Origin: Lodderomyces elongisporus
Taxonomy: Eukaryota; Ascomycota; Pichiomycetes; Serinales; Debaryomycetaceae
Length of the DNA stretch: 64,000 bases
Assembly (NCBI RefSeq): GCF_030384665.1
Contig: NC_083673.1
Coordinates: 815,501 to 879,500, forward strand
Direction: 5' to 3'
Below the pieces are notes generated by a model, which saw nothing but the letters and a program-made list of their open reading frames with translations, made no database searches and was not told where the DNA came from. Shown in pieces: positions 43,256-53,066 of the stretch (position 1 is the stretch's first letter; each line of letters opens with the position of its first letter). A program made the position numbers and the translations under genes.

Positions 43256-44452
43256 TTAAAGGATGTGGGATCGATAGCACCCACTAGTGCCAGCTCAACC
43301 CCTTTGTCCCCGATAGACAAAAAAATACTACATCATTGTTGCTCTGGAATCCTTTGCGAGATTTTATCTACCCATTTAATTGCGCGGAACAACGTGGATC
43401 CCAGGTTGTTTTCATCATTATAATACTCTTACCAGATATTTACTGATACAAAATCTTTCAGTTTCGTAACGAATCCAATGTGCTTGATGGTTTATACTTT
43501 TGCATCGTGTGACTCTAATACTCTACCTAAAATAAATAAAAATAAATAAATAAAAATGGCTCAATTGTATGAACCAACAAAGAAACAAAATAAACTTAAA
43601 AAATCAAAAATAAAATTGAAAAAAAAAACCTATACAAATTACAGACTATGGGTCTAACCTACTAAACTAAATGTAGCTATGGTATAGGAAAGTAAGTAAT
43701 TTGAATTCTATGTTAGGCTAGGCGCGGTCTAGTGTCAACCGCTTCTACACTGAGAAATGACAACAAATTGATTGTAGTATTTTGTATTCTTTCCTTTTTT
43801 CTTTCTTTCTTTTAATCTTTTTTGGAGATTATGTCTATTTCATCAGTTCAGTTTTCATTTAGACATAGCCCCACACGCTTCATTGGTGCAAACAATTTCG
43901 CGCGATTGGAGGAATTTTCGGTGTTTTTGCATCCGGACACGAGCCTCGCCATTACACAGAATTGCGTGCCACTTAATCTTTTCTTTTCATTTTCATTTTC
44001 ATTTTCATTTTTTTTTTTTTTTACTGCTATAAAACTTTTAATGGATTACGGTTCTGTGTCTGTGTTGGCATATATGAATTTGTGTGGCTTCATCGTCACC
44101 TTTCCCCTCTTTTCCTTTCTCCCAACCTAACTGGGTATGGCACAGTGTCTTCCACTCTACAATTTTATATTTTGTGTTTTCCTCTTCCATTTTTTTTTTT
44201 TCATTTCCCTTCCTTCTTTCTTCTTTCTTTCCCAAATTTTTTCCTCCCCTTCCCCTCTCCCCTTTGGAATGGTTTTCCAGAAATCTTAAATGAATCCAAT
44301 GAATTGAATCTAGAAACATATCCAAATAGATTCGCAGCCGGTTCTCGGTGTACATGACAGATGTTGCTTGCTTCGGGCAAATGGTACTTTTTTTTGTATT
44401 GACTCATCGGACTTCCCTCTCTTCCTTTCTTCCTTGTTTCCATTCACCCATT

Positions 44453-44491
<39 letters not shown>

Positions 44492-44897
44492 TTTCTCTTT
44501 ATTTCTTTTTTGGTTAAGAAAATGCAGGACGCCAAAATATAGAGATTTCCAATATATCGGAACAACTCTTTTGTTATTTGTTTTATTACATAATTTATTA
44601 TGTAACACATAGTTAGCATTTCCTGATGTCCGAAGTCGAAGTGGATAAATGTAGCACAAAAACAAAAGAAAGTTTTACACACATACATACACACACACAT
44701 CAATATTCAACTTTAAAAATTTTCTTTTTTTTTTGCTTCTTTTTCCCTTTGTTTAGTAGTTCTTCATCTCTTTTTGCAACTGTCAATATAGACATTTTCC
44801 ATTATTACTCACCAGTAATAATAAAAAAATAATAAATTAGTAAACAAGTTTGAAACGAAGCAAGAGAGTTATAGTTATTTCACCTTTTTGCAAATTG

Positions 44898-44905
44898 TAT
44901 AAATA
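44898..44905 (+). promoter_or_regulatory. TATA box of the 46-codon gene
   Basis: TATAAATA lies 186 bp upstream of the ATG at 45091. It is a strong TATA match at the usual yeast distance. The stretch between is A/C-rich with AAGC repeats, like leaders of highly expressed yeast genes. Confidence 0.55.
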
Positions 44906-45090
44906 TCAGTCAAATTTCCTTGTAATCGACTTTGAAAAGTAATTACCAAATTTTTATATATTTCAATTTTATCATTCATTACACTCCAAGCAAGCAAATA
45001 AGCAAGCAAGCAAGCAAATAATTGTTACTTTGTTTCAATCCTAGCTATTTCCACATTAATCCCAAAACATTAATATCGCACGATCCAAAA

Positions 45091-45231
45091 ATGATGCCAG
45101 TTAAAATGACAGCTGCTGAAAAAGAAGCCAAGATCATGGCCGAAATCAAAGCCGGTGCTCAACAATTTGAAAGCAAATTCGAAGGTTCCTTCCTTGGTGA
45201 AATCTTTGGCTTTGCTATTAGAAAGCAATAA
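45091..45231 (+). CDS. Small 46-residue protein with optimal codons, function unknown
   Basis: The frame runs from ATG ATG CCA to TAA at 45231. The open frame extends upstream only through a TTG, so the ATG is taken as start. The sequence is MMPVKMTAAEKEAKIMAEIK for the first 20 residues, a likely amphipathic helix, followed by an AGAQQF linker and a hydrophobic end, GSFLGEIFGFAIRKQ. Codons are almost all those preferred in highly expressed yeast genes (GGT, GCT/GCC, ATC, TTC, TCC, AGA, GAA, CAA), unlike the random frames around it. A TATA box and A-rich leader precede it, and it converges on KEX2. I do not recognise a family. A chance frame cannot be excluded by reading alone, but the codon choice argues for a real gene. 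Confidence 0.6.
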   Translation: MMPVKMTAAEKEAKIMAEIKAGAQQFESKFEGSFLGEIFGFAIRKQ

Positions 45232-46015
45232 ACACATTAAGAAAAAGAAAAGGAAACAACTTGGAAGAAGGCTTTTCACTTCCAATCAAGATGTATGGGC
45301 AAAGGGAAACATTGCCTATAATCTACAACTTTTATATACAAATATTTTTTTTTCATTATTTTGGTTCTGGATGCTTATAGACGCTGGATCGTTTACCATG
45401 ATTCAACAAACCACGATAATTTCACACAAAGAGTAGAAATATTGATACTACTAATGAAATAGTTTTAATTTTTTTCATTTTCTTTACTGAGATTTATCTT
45501 CTTTCTTGCTTTTTTCTTTTTTACAAAACATTGGTTATAAACCATTTTAATACATATATATTTTGATGATAATATTTGCAATTCTGTCTTTCTTTCTTTC
45601 TTTCTTTCTTTAATAAGTTTGTATAACAAAATTATTGTTTCGTCCAACAATTCACTCTTTCTTTAATGCTATACCTTTCAGTCGCATGAATACAACAGCC
45701 GTTTTGCTCTTGCGCACATCCTTTTAACCGAAATCTATTATTCGGATTTAGTCATGTAACATCCGCAAACTACAGCAAGCAAAAACAAAAAACATGGAAA
45801 ATTAATCACAAACTACACCTTTCTCTCTCTCTTTCTCTTTCTCTCTCTCTGTCTCTCTAAAAAAGAAAGAAAGAAAAAAATACAAAAATGATTGTAATCA
45901 TCAAAAGTCTATATTACTCTATTTATGAATTCGCTTTCAGTTTTGAAGGCAACTTAGTGAAGAAAAAGAAAAAAAAAATTAAATAAAGAGGTTCATTATG
46001 TAATTTGATTCATCA
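45232..46015. other. Intergenic: convergent 3' ends of the small gene and KEX2
   Basis: These 784 bp contain (TTTC)n at 45586-45612, (TCTC)n at 45826-45860 and A-rich DNA before the KEX2 stop. No gene is supported. Confidence 0.65.
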
Positions 46016-48907
46016 TCATTTTCCTTCTTCCGAATGTCCATCGTCTGCTTTATTTTCCACGCTCTCCAGATTGATTGTTGCATCAACCTCGCTATCAAAA
46101 ATAGTTTCCTTCTTTACGTCACTCTTCTTCAGCTGCGATGAAGATGTCAATCTATCATCACCATCGTTCGCTGAACCTTGCTCGTCCTCGTCCTCCTCTT
46201 CTTCTCCGCCAATATCAAACATTCTATCATCGTCATAATCAGGCAATGTTTCTGCATTGAATTGTTCAAAAAGTCGTTCTCTTGCCTCATCATCTTTTTT
46301 CTTGTAGCTCTTATCGCTAGCAAGATCATTCCGTTGGCCTAAATCCAATGAATCTTGATCACGACGATGCTGGTTCTGGTCACGTTGAGCACGTCTTCCA
46401 CTGCCTTCGAGATCGGAGTCATCGTCATCATCACCTTCATCCTCAGAGTCGGTATAATCTTCGCCAGGAATAATGTCAAACTCAAATTCGTTATTTCTTC
46501 TACGTCTTCTACGACCGGAAGTTGGCGACTTGTGATATTTCATTATCAAAATGATGATAATGAAACCAACAATAGCCAAGGCCATAAAATATTGCCCCGT
46601 GTGGTCAGAAGTTTCCCTATTTTTACCTTCGCTTGGTTCATCTGGCTCTCCTGTTTCAACTTGATCCTCGTTGTGGTCAGTAGGTGTAGTAACAGGCGAC
46701 GACAAGGAACCCGCATCGGTAGAGGTGGTATCCGTAGATGAAGGTTTTTCGGTTGTCAAAGAACTGGTGGTACTTGGAGTTGGTGTTTCCGTGGTTGAAG
46801 ACGAAGAAGTGGTGGTAGTAGTACTAGAAGAAGAAGAAGAAGAAGAAGTTGTAGTTTCCTTTTCTTTCTCTTTTTCTTTCTTCTCCTCGAGTCTTTCCCT
46901 TCTAACAAGTGCATAATCCTTTTGCAATTCATACTTTTCTGCCTTATCGGCATCAATAGACACACCAAAGATTCTAAATTGCCAATTTCTAAACTCAATA
47001 TCAAGCGAATCAGGTCTAGAATCATCTGCAAACACTTCAATTTGCCACTCACCTAATCCATCCTCACCCCAATGTGCAACAGACATAAAAGTCCAATCTT
47101 GGAATCCTCGGCTCGACATATCGCCCGGTCTAAATGTTGCCAAGTCTGAAACCACACCCAGTGGTGAAACTAAACGAACACCAACTTTACCTCTAAAGGA
47201 AGAATTGATATTGACCTTCACAGTAATATGCTCAACCTTCTCAACATTCATAACCTCAAGGTCGTCCTTGGTTACCGTGACGGTTGACTTGATCAACTTG
47301 GTGGGGGTTTCATCACCTTCACCATCTCGCTTGCCCAGGTTTGAATTGCCATGATTAAGTGATATTTTCTGGTTGACTTCAACCACATCACTGTAGTACC
47401 AAGATTGGGGCTTGACATTCTTCCAAGTTTTGGCAAACTCAACCATCTTGTATGCATCGGTCTTTCCGTAACCATACCTGTGTGAATACAATCTTCCCAA
47501 TGCGGTTTTTTGGTAATTGCCATCGTTCTCATTCACTGGTGTCGCACTAAGCACATTGATATATTGCAAATCTCTCCATGTCAAATTTGGATTGGCACCT
47601 AAAATCAATGAATAAATTCCACTGGCAATTGGTGCAGCTGCGGAAGTACCTCCATGAAGCGCACTACATTTCTTCTTGATGTCAGTGGTGTGTATATGTT
47701 CCCCTGAACCGGAGGAGTACGTGACAACCATCACAGCCGAGCAGGCTTCGGAATATATGGGATGCTCACCTTTATAGTCGATAGCACCTATGGTGATTGA
47801 GTAAATTGAGTTTGTGTAACCATCAAAGTTACAAGAGTCGCTATATCTTCCACCATTACCCGAGGCAAACACATAAATGGCACCCTTATTGTCTCTTCCC
47901 TCTTGGATACCTCTGATCATTGCTTGTTTAACAATATTCTCTGGTTCGCTCAACGTTTTTCCATTGTCGGTGGGTCCCCAAGAGCATGAATATATATCGT
48001 TTGTATCGAGTCCAAACACCATTGCTGCTGCTTCTTCAGCTGCAGTAATTCCCCCAGATAAAATCCTTATTCCTGCAACCTTTGACTTGTATGCGACTCC
48101 CACTCCACAAACGTCATTTTTCACTGCTGCAATTTCTCCAGCACATCTTGTTCCATGATAGTCATCGTAAAGTCTTGGTAACGGGATGTTACCATTGTCG
48201 TTGAAATCCCATGATCCCTTGGCATTGAAATTGTCTTTTAAATCCTCTGATTCTGCATCAAGGCCATCATCAATGATGGCAGTGGTGATTCCTTCTCCAA
48301 ATACACCATCAAGCCATAACCCAGTAACATTGATGTCATGGCCGGGGTATTGCAAGTTGAGCAAATGCCATTGCTTGGAGAACTCTGGATCGTGTATATC
48401 TAATTTGGATGCAACTTCGGCCAATCTCTGGTGTGCTTTATCAGATGGCGACTGTTGTTGAGCTGCTTGTGGTTCAGAATCTCTTGTGTCAATACTTGAG
48501 TCGAGTTCCTGGTGAAAGATTGGTAACCTCTTGTTCAACTTTTTGGGCTCCAACAAATGAAGCGACTGTACGTTGTTTGTCAAATGGTCATAAACATCCT
48601 GAAATTCCTCCGATCTTTTCAATAACTTGTAATTGTTTGAATTGTGGTTGCCCAAAACTGTATTGTGGGGGTGTGACTTGTCTATACTGAAAACATAGAA
48701 ATTGTCCATGGAATTAACTTGATGTTCAAATTTATAGTCATTTTTATACTGAGAAATGAAATCTATCAATGGTTTTTGTGAGTGTGTAGTATTTAACTCT
48801 ACAACAAAGTAGTTATTTCTCTCATAGTCTCTAGTTGGAATGTGATACTGGTGAGAACACGTTAAAAAGTATAGCAAAACGCAAAACAACAGTTTTATCG
48901 AAAGCAT
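46016..48907 (-). CDS. KEX2: Kexin, Golgi proprotein convertase Kex2
   Basis: Kex2 is the Ca2+-dependent serine protease of the late Golgi that cuts pro-proteins after Lys-Arg. The first ATG is 48907 (a TTG lies two codons upstream), giving 963 residues. The signal peptide (LSIKLLFCVLLYFLT) is followed by a pro-region with basic sites such as KKLNKR. The subtilisin-like domain has the catalytic triad Asp213 (AIIDDGLD), His251 (DYHGTRCAGE) and Ser422 (GGTSAAAP), plus the oxyanion Asn in ASGNGG. The P domain includes GDMSSRGFQDWTFMSVAHWG. A Ser/Thr-rich stalk precedes the transmembrane helix (FMALAIVGFIIIILIMKY) and an acidic cytosolic tail with FEFDIIPGED. A (GTT)41 array lies in its 5' region. 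Confidence 0.97.
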   Translation of the reverse strand: MLSIKLLFCVLLYFLTCSHQYHIPTRDYERNNYFVVELNTTHSQKPLIDFISQYKNDYKFEHQVNSMDNFYVFSIDKSHPHNTVLGNHNSNNYKLLKRSEEFQDVYDHLTNNVQSLHLLEPKKLNKRLPIFHQELDSSIDTRDSEPQAAQQQSPSDKAHQRLAEVASKLDIHDPEFSKQWHLLNLQYPGHDINVTGLWLDGVFGEGITTAIIDDGLDAESEDLKDNFNAKGSWDFNDNGNIPLPRLYDDYHGTRCAGEIAAVKNDVCGVGVAYKSKVAGIRILSGGITAAEEAAAMVFGLDTNDIYSCSWGPTDNGKTLSEPENIVKQAMIRGIQEGRDNKGAIYVFASGNGGRYSDSCNFDGYTNSIYSITIGAIDYKGEHPIYSEACSAVMVVTYSSGSGEHIHTTDIKKKCSALHGGTSAAAPIASGIYSLILGANPNLTWRDLQYINVLSATPVNENDGNYQKTALGRLYSHRYGYGKTDAYKMVEFAKTWKNVKPQSWYYSDVVEVNQKISLNHGNSNLGKRDGEGDETPTKLIKSTVTVTKDDLEVMNVEKVEHITVKVNINSSFRGKVGVRLVSPLGVVSDLATFRPGDMSSRGFQDWTFMSVAHWGEDGLGEWQIEVFADDSRPDSLDIEFRNWQFRIFGVSIDADKAEKYELQKDYALVRRERLEEKKEKEKEKETTTSSSSSSSSTTTTTSSSSTTETPTPSTTSSLTTEKPSSTDTTSTDAGSLSSPVTTPTDHNEDQVETGEPDEPSEGKNRETSDHTGQYFMALAIVGFIIIILIMKYHKSPTSGRRRRRRNNEFEFDIIPGEDYTDSEDEGDDDDDSDLEGSGRRAQRDQNQHRRDQDSLDLGQRNDLASDKSYKKKDDEARERLFEQFNAETLPDYDDDRMFDIGGEEEEDEDEQGSANDGDDRLTSSSQLKKSDVKKETIFDSEVDATINLESVENKADDGHSEEGK

Positions 48908-48981
48908 CTGCAATAGTGTTTAGATAGTTACAATGTTGGATAAGCTTTTGCCTGTACTAGTTGTTTTTGTTTTGTTTTGTT

Positions 48982-49107
<126 letters not shown>

Positions 49108-50213
49108 TTGTTTCTAATGTGACTTTCCTTTCAATGACAACAGTGTATATGAGTTTGTTCTCGTCCACTATGAACTAACTTGCCGCAACTCTACCTATCT
49201 AAATATGTCAATATAAATCCCTACTTGTCTCTCCACCTCAAGATTAGTAACGTTGAAGTCTAATTACTTAAAAAACCTTCAAGACGAGTTGTAATATTTG
49301 AGTGAAAATCGAGATAGTTTGGAAAAAAAAAAGAAAAGAAAAGAAAAAAACAACAACAGCAGTGTGTTCCCCAGTTTTCTAACAATAATGATGATAATAT
49401 TTTTTTTTTTGTTTTTGCCCAATTAGTAAAACTATGTGTGTGTGTGTCTGAATGTCTCTGTTAATGAGTGAGTGAGTGAGTGTGTTTTTGCCATCTCTTT
49501 TTTTTTCACCTTTTCACTTTCACTACAACTGCTACCACTACAAAGTAAAAATGAAAAAAAAGGACAATGAAATTGTATATAGTTTTTCGTTGTCTCTCGA
49601 CATTATCGAAATTAACATGAATACGTACTATCAACATTAATCAATGTCTCAAGTTCCATTCAGGTTAGTTCAATGTCAACAGCATGCTTTTTTTATGCTA
49701 ATGGTGACCAATCGGATCAGAGAAATTTCAATTTTTTTTTTCGTGTTCTTCATGCCTCTTCTTTCGCTTCTTTCCTTTCTACCCCCCTTCTGCTTATTAG
49801 TTCGTATTCACTTACTTGCACTTTTCTTCTCTACTCAAGACCATTTTCTAACCTTTCTTTTTCGTCCCTCTTTTTTTTCTTCCTTTAATTGATTATCGAT
49901 TTTTTCATTAATTATTATTTTTCAGCTATTATTATCTATTCTTTATTTTTGCTACACGAACAAAGGCAGGTTCCATTTGTTCTTATGCGAGGGAGGGGGG
50001 TGAGTGAATTGGAAACAACATTTGTGCTTGGCCTCTTATATGTGTGTTTATGCCAGTTCTTTGTCGTTACATGGGATAGAAGAATGGATCTTAGTTACGG
50101 GACTAATAATATCGGACAAAGCCATTAATTACTGGGAAATTATAAATAGTTGTTTGAAACTAAGGAAAGAAAGGTAGGAGGCTCAAAAAGATTGCAAAAA
50201 GCTGTGTCAAAAT

Positions 50214-50219
50214 CACGTG
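50214..50219. promoter_or_regulatory. E-box CACGTG upstream of YTP1
   Basis: ATCACGTGAC matches the Cbf1 consensus RTCACRTGAY in full. It lies about 840 bp upstream of the YTP1 ATG and 1.3 kb from KEX2, so its target is uncertain. Confidence 0.4.
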
Positions 50220-51060
50220 ACTAATTATTCATATGCACATATGGAAATTCACTTTGTATATGTATACATATCCATATATATATCCATATACATACATTTA
50301 TACAGAGCTTTATAAACTTGCATTTATACAAAGCTTTATAAAACACTTTTTGGTAAAATTAAAAAGTTGAGCAGCAAAACTTTTACTCCATTTTTAGAAA
50401 TTAATGTACCGATAGAGTGTGCATTACAAATAATTTTCCAGTCATATTTTGTCGATTTTATTTATTCTACTCTTTATATATATAGTAATAGTCTTTAGTT
50501 TTGAAACACAAGCTGAACTGGATCTTGGAGAAACGAACAGAGGAAACTACGTTGAATTGATCACTTTGAAAAAAAAAAAACTAAAAAAAAAACAAAGTTA
50601 CAAAGGTTTTCTAGATTTATAACGGCTATATTGAATACAACTATTTTGTACTAGTCAGAGGTACAGGAAAAGGGAAAAGAAGTTTTTTTCTGAGACTGAA
50701 CTGATCAGGTGGTTGTGCAGTTATGAGCCTTTTCTGCTCCTTCTCGAAGCTACAAAAATGTATAGAAGAAACATCAATTTAAGCAATTCTTTTACATCGG
50801 TCGTTGTTTTACTTAATTATTTTACTTAATTTTATTTTATATATACATATATATATATGTATATGTATACATTTTGTTTTTTTGGCGGATTATTAACAGT
50901 GCGATCTAAAGCCGAGAAGAAAATTATATTTCACCATCCTCTCCATTCATATTTACAAGCAGTCTAAAGCAGAGAGTAATAATTATAATTCACATCAATT
51001 ATTTCTTTTATTTTTTTCTTCTTTTGGCAACCAACGACCAGGTAGAAAATTTCTTAATCA

Positions 51061-52506
51061 ATGCACCTGGTAAAAGATATACTACAGAGAGCTACTGCTC
51101 TTTTATTATGCGTGAGCCTTGTTGCCGCAATTAAAAAGAGAGATATGGATATGGGCGACGACGGTGATCGTCCTGAATTCCATCCTATCAATGCAGGCTC
51201 CAAGACTTTTCATTGGATATTGACTTTGTTTCTTCTCCTTATAGTACCATCGATAAGTACTTCGTTAGCTGTGGCGAACCGTTTACACTGGTCCCTTCTT
51301 TTGCAATACATATCTACCGCTTACTCTGTCATAGAGTCCATGTTTGTGGATTTCCCAGATAACGTCGATAACCACGAGAACCGAACGTCCAAAGGTACAA
51401 GTTGGTTCTTGAGTATATTGCTTGGAATTACCATATTTATGGGCACATTGATTAATGGAAGCAATTTAGTGATCAATAAATTTTACCCTCAATTGGCCAA
51501 ACACTATAACGAGTATGGTCTTCATTACAAGATCTACAAGATTCTTTCGTTGTTATGTGTATTTACCGGGTGGGTTAGGGTGTGCATGGCCCCCGTTGCA
51601 TTGTTTGGATTCTGTTATGGTAAACACACAGGTCAATGTATTGCCCACGGAATCATGGGGTCGGCTTTCATCTTGTATTCTTTTATCTTATCGGTTGTGC
51701 TTGTTGTGCCCTGGATCCGCAAGCACCAACTACATCAACAAAATGCAAACACAGCCAAGTTCCAATCCCAAGAATTTTATGATTCAACAGTGATGATGGT
51801 GTGGGGTATAGTCAATACTTTCACTGAGCATAGATGGGGACGTGAAGGATGGAACATGGGTGATTATCAGCACACCGCGATGGGTATTATTTGGTGGGGA
51901 GGTGGCTTGCTAGGGATGTGGCTTTCGAGGAATAACAAGAGATCGTTTGTCCCATCATTACTACTTATATACACCGGATGGTCAATGTCCCAACATTTTC
52001 AGCATTCTGAGGTGTCAACAAGAGTACATGCAATGTTTGGCACGGCCTTGATGAGCGCCGGGGTAACAAGGATAATCGAAATCTCATTTGTGCTCAAAGA
52101 TAGAGCATGCCATCTACCACTGGGCAAAATTGTTTCTTTCCAGTACTTGCCTCCATTTTGCTTAACATTGTCTGGAATATTGTTTATGAGTGCAACTGAG
52201 GAACAGTTGCAATTGGTCGAGGATTTGGGAAGTGATCATTCAGCATATATATTGGTTGTCGCCTCAGCTGGCTTTTTGATCTTTTTGTGGATCCAATTAA
52301 GTATCTGGCTCTACTTGAAATTGGTGGGCTACGATGAAGACGGAGAATTGAGAGGAGGGAATTTTGCAGCTTATTCCAGCGTAAATAACGACGATTTTGA
52401 ACTAGGTGATTTGAGTGGTGCTGAAGACAACCGATTTGATATCGATGATGGCGGAGAGGTAGACGAAGATGGGATAACTACACCCGAAGGTACAGATAGG
52501 CTGTAA
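51061..52506 (+). CDS. YTP1: Ytp1-like multi-spanning membrane protein
   Basis: The protein is 481 residues from the ATG at 51061 (S. cerevisiae Ytp1 has 459). An N-terminal hydrophobic segment is a probable signal sequence. It is followed by KKRDMDMG and the DUF2427-type membrane region (FHWILTLFLLLIVPSISTS). The C-terminal Ytp1 domain has conserved TEHRWGREGWNMGDYQHTAM, then GIIWWGGGLLGMWLSR and WSMSQHFQHSE, typical of the family. About ten membrane spans are predicted by eye. The last ~60 residues are an acidic cytosolic-type tail. The family is fungal and shares features with mitochondrial electron carriers by old reports; its role is not established. The third codon is CTG, so residue 3 is probably Ser. 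Confidence 0.9.
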   Translation: MHLVKDILQRATALLLCVSLVAAIKKRDMDMGDDGDRPEFHPINAGSKTFHWILTLFLLLIVPSISTSLAVANRLHWSLLLQYISTAYSVIESMFVDFPDNVDNHENRTSKGTSWFLSILLGITIFMGTLINGSNLVINKFYPQLAKHYNEYGLHYKIYKILSLLCVFTGWVRVCMAPVALFGFCYGKHTGQCIAHGIMGSAFILYSFILSVVLVVPWIRKHQLHQQNANTAKFQSQEFYDSTVMMVWGIVNTFTEHRWGREGWNMGDYQHTAMGIIWWGGGLLGMWLSRNNKRSFVPSLLLIYTGWSMSQHFQHSEVSTRVHAMFGTALMSAGVTRIIEISFVLKDRACHLPLGKIVSFQYLPPFCLTLSGILFMSATEEQLQLVEDLGSDHSAYILVVASAGFLIFLWIQLSIWLYLKLVGYDEDGELRGGNFAAYSSVNNDDFELGDLSGAEDNRFDIDDGGEVDEDGITTPEGTDRL

Positions 52507-52728
52507 TTATAGATTATAGTGAATACTAGAGTAAATAAATTTCTGATTTCCCGAAGAATCAAGTTTTGAAAATTTGAATAAAACAAAACAAAACAAAACA
52601 AAACAAAAGAAAAGAAAAGAAAAGAAAAAAAATATAATTACATGAAACACTAAAATTGCTTCTTATGAAGCTGATCTTCTTATATCTTGCTTATCTCTGT
52701 TTTTGTGATTTCTGACAATTTTAACAGC

Positions 52729-52742
52729 TTATCACGTGATAA
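52729..52742. promoter_or_regulatory. 14-bp palindrome TTATCACGTGATAA (Cbf1-type site) upstream of NAR1
   Basis: This is a perfect palindrome around CACGTG, about 325 bp upstream of the NAR1 ATG. Cbf1-type bHLH factors bind RTCACRTG. In Candida species Cbf1 acts on respiratory, sulphur and ribosomal protein genes, so a role in Fe-S assembly gene control is plausible. Confidence 0.5.
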
Positions 52743-52869
52743 TCAGACACAAAAGCAAAAAAGTGGCAGAGACATAAAAAGAAAATGGTGAAAAAAAAAG
52801 AGAGAGAGACAGAGAGAGAGAGAGAGAAGATGAGAGCGTTGATAAACGATGTATATGTAATCAGAGATA

Positions 52870-52875
52870 ACGCGT
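52870..52875. promoter_or_regulatory. ACGCGT (MCB-type) upstream of NAR1
   Basis: ACGCGT lies 192 bp upstream of the NAR1 ATG. It is a single copy with no second CGCG nearby, and NAR1 is not a known cell-cycle gene, so chance occurrence is possible. Confidence 0.25.
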
Positions 52876-53066
52876 TAGTAATCAACATCATCATAAATAT
52901 TTATCATCATTTTTCATTATTTTCCACTCCATTTTTGTTATCAACACCCCACGAATATATATATATATATATGTATATATAAATAGTTTTATTCGTATCT
53001 TGAATCACACATAAACACACACACACACATATATACATATATCCATATACACACGAATACATTGCA

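Larger units (their letters stand above)
41929..45090. other. Intergenic: 3.2-kb divergent region between SEC2 and the small gene
   Basis: This is the longest gene-free stretch. It contains (GTT)n near 42122-42145, an E-box CACGTG at 42850-42855, a G-tract at 43211-43255, an (AAATAAAT)-type run at 43527-43555, pyrimidine-rich DNA at 43975-44260, a pure A run of about 30 near 44453-44482 and AAGC repeats at 44988-45018. Open frames here are low-complexity or lack ATG; a 33-codon Lys-rich frame at 43556 was judged chance. The size suggests a heavily regulated gene on one side. Confidence 0.6.
52507..53066. other. Intergenic: YTP1 3' flank and NAR1 promoter
   Basis: There are 560 bp here. (CAAAA)n and (GAAAA)n runs lie at 52580-52630 after the YTP1 stop. 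A palindromic CACGTG element at 52729-52742, a purine (GAGA)n run at 52797-52830, an ACGCGT at 52870-52875 and AT/AC alternating tracts at 52955-53045 precede NAR1. Confidence 0.7.

Noticed and set aside
43822..44130. Frame of about 100 codons in the SEC2 to small-gene spacer
   Set aside because: The end is a Phe/Ser homopolymer stretch from T-rich DNA, and the codon use is random.
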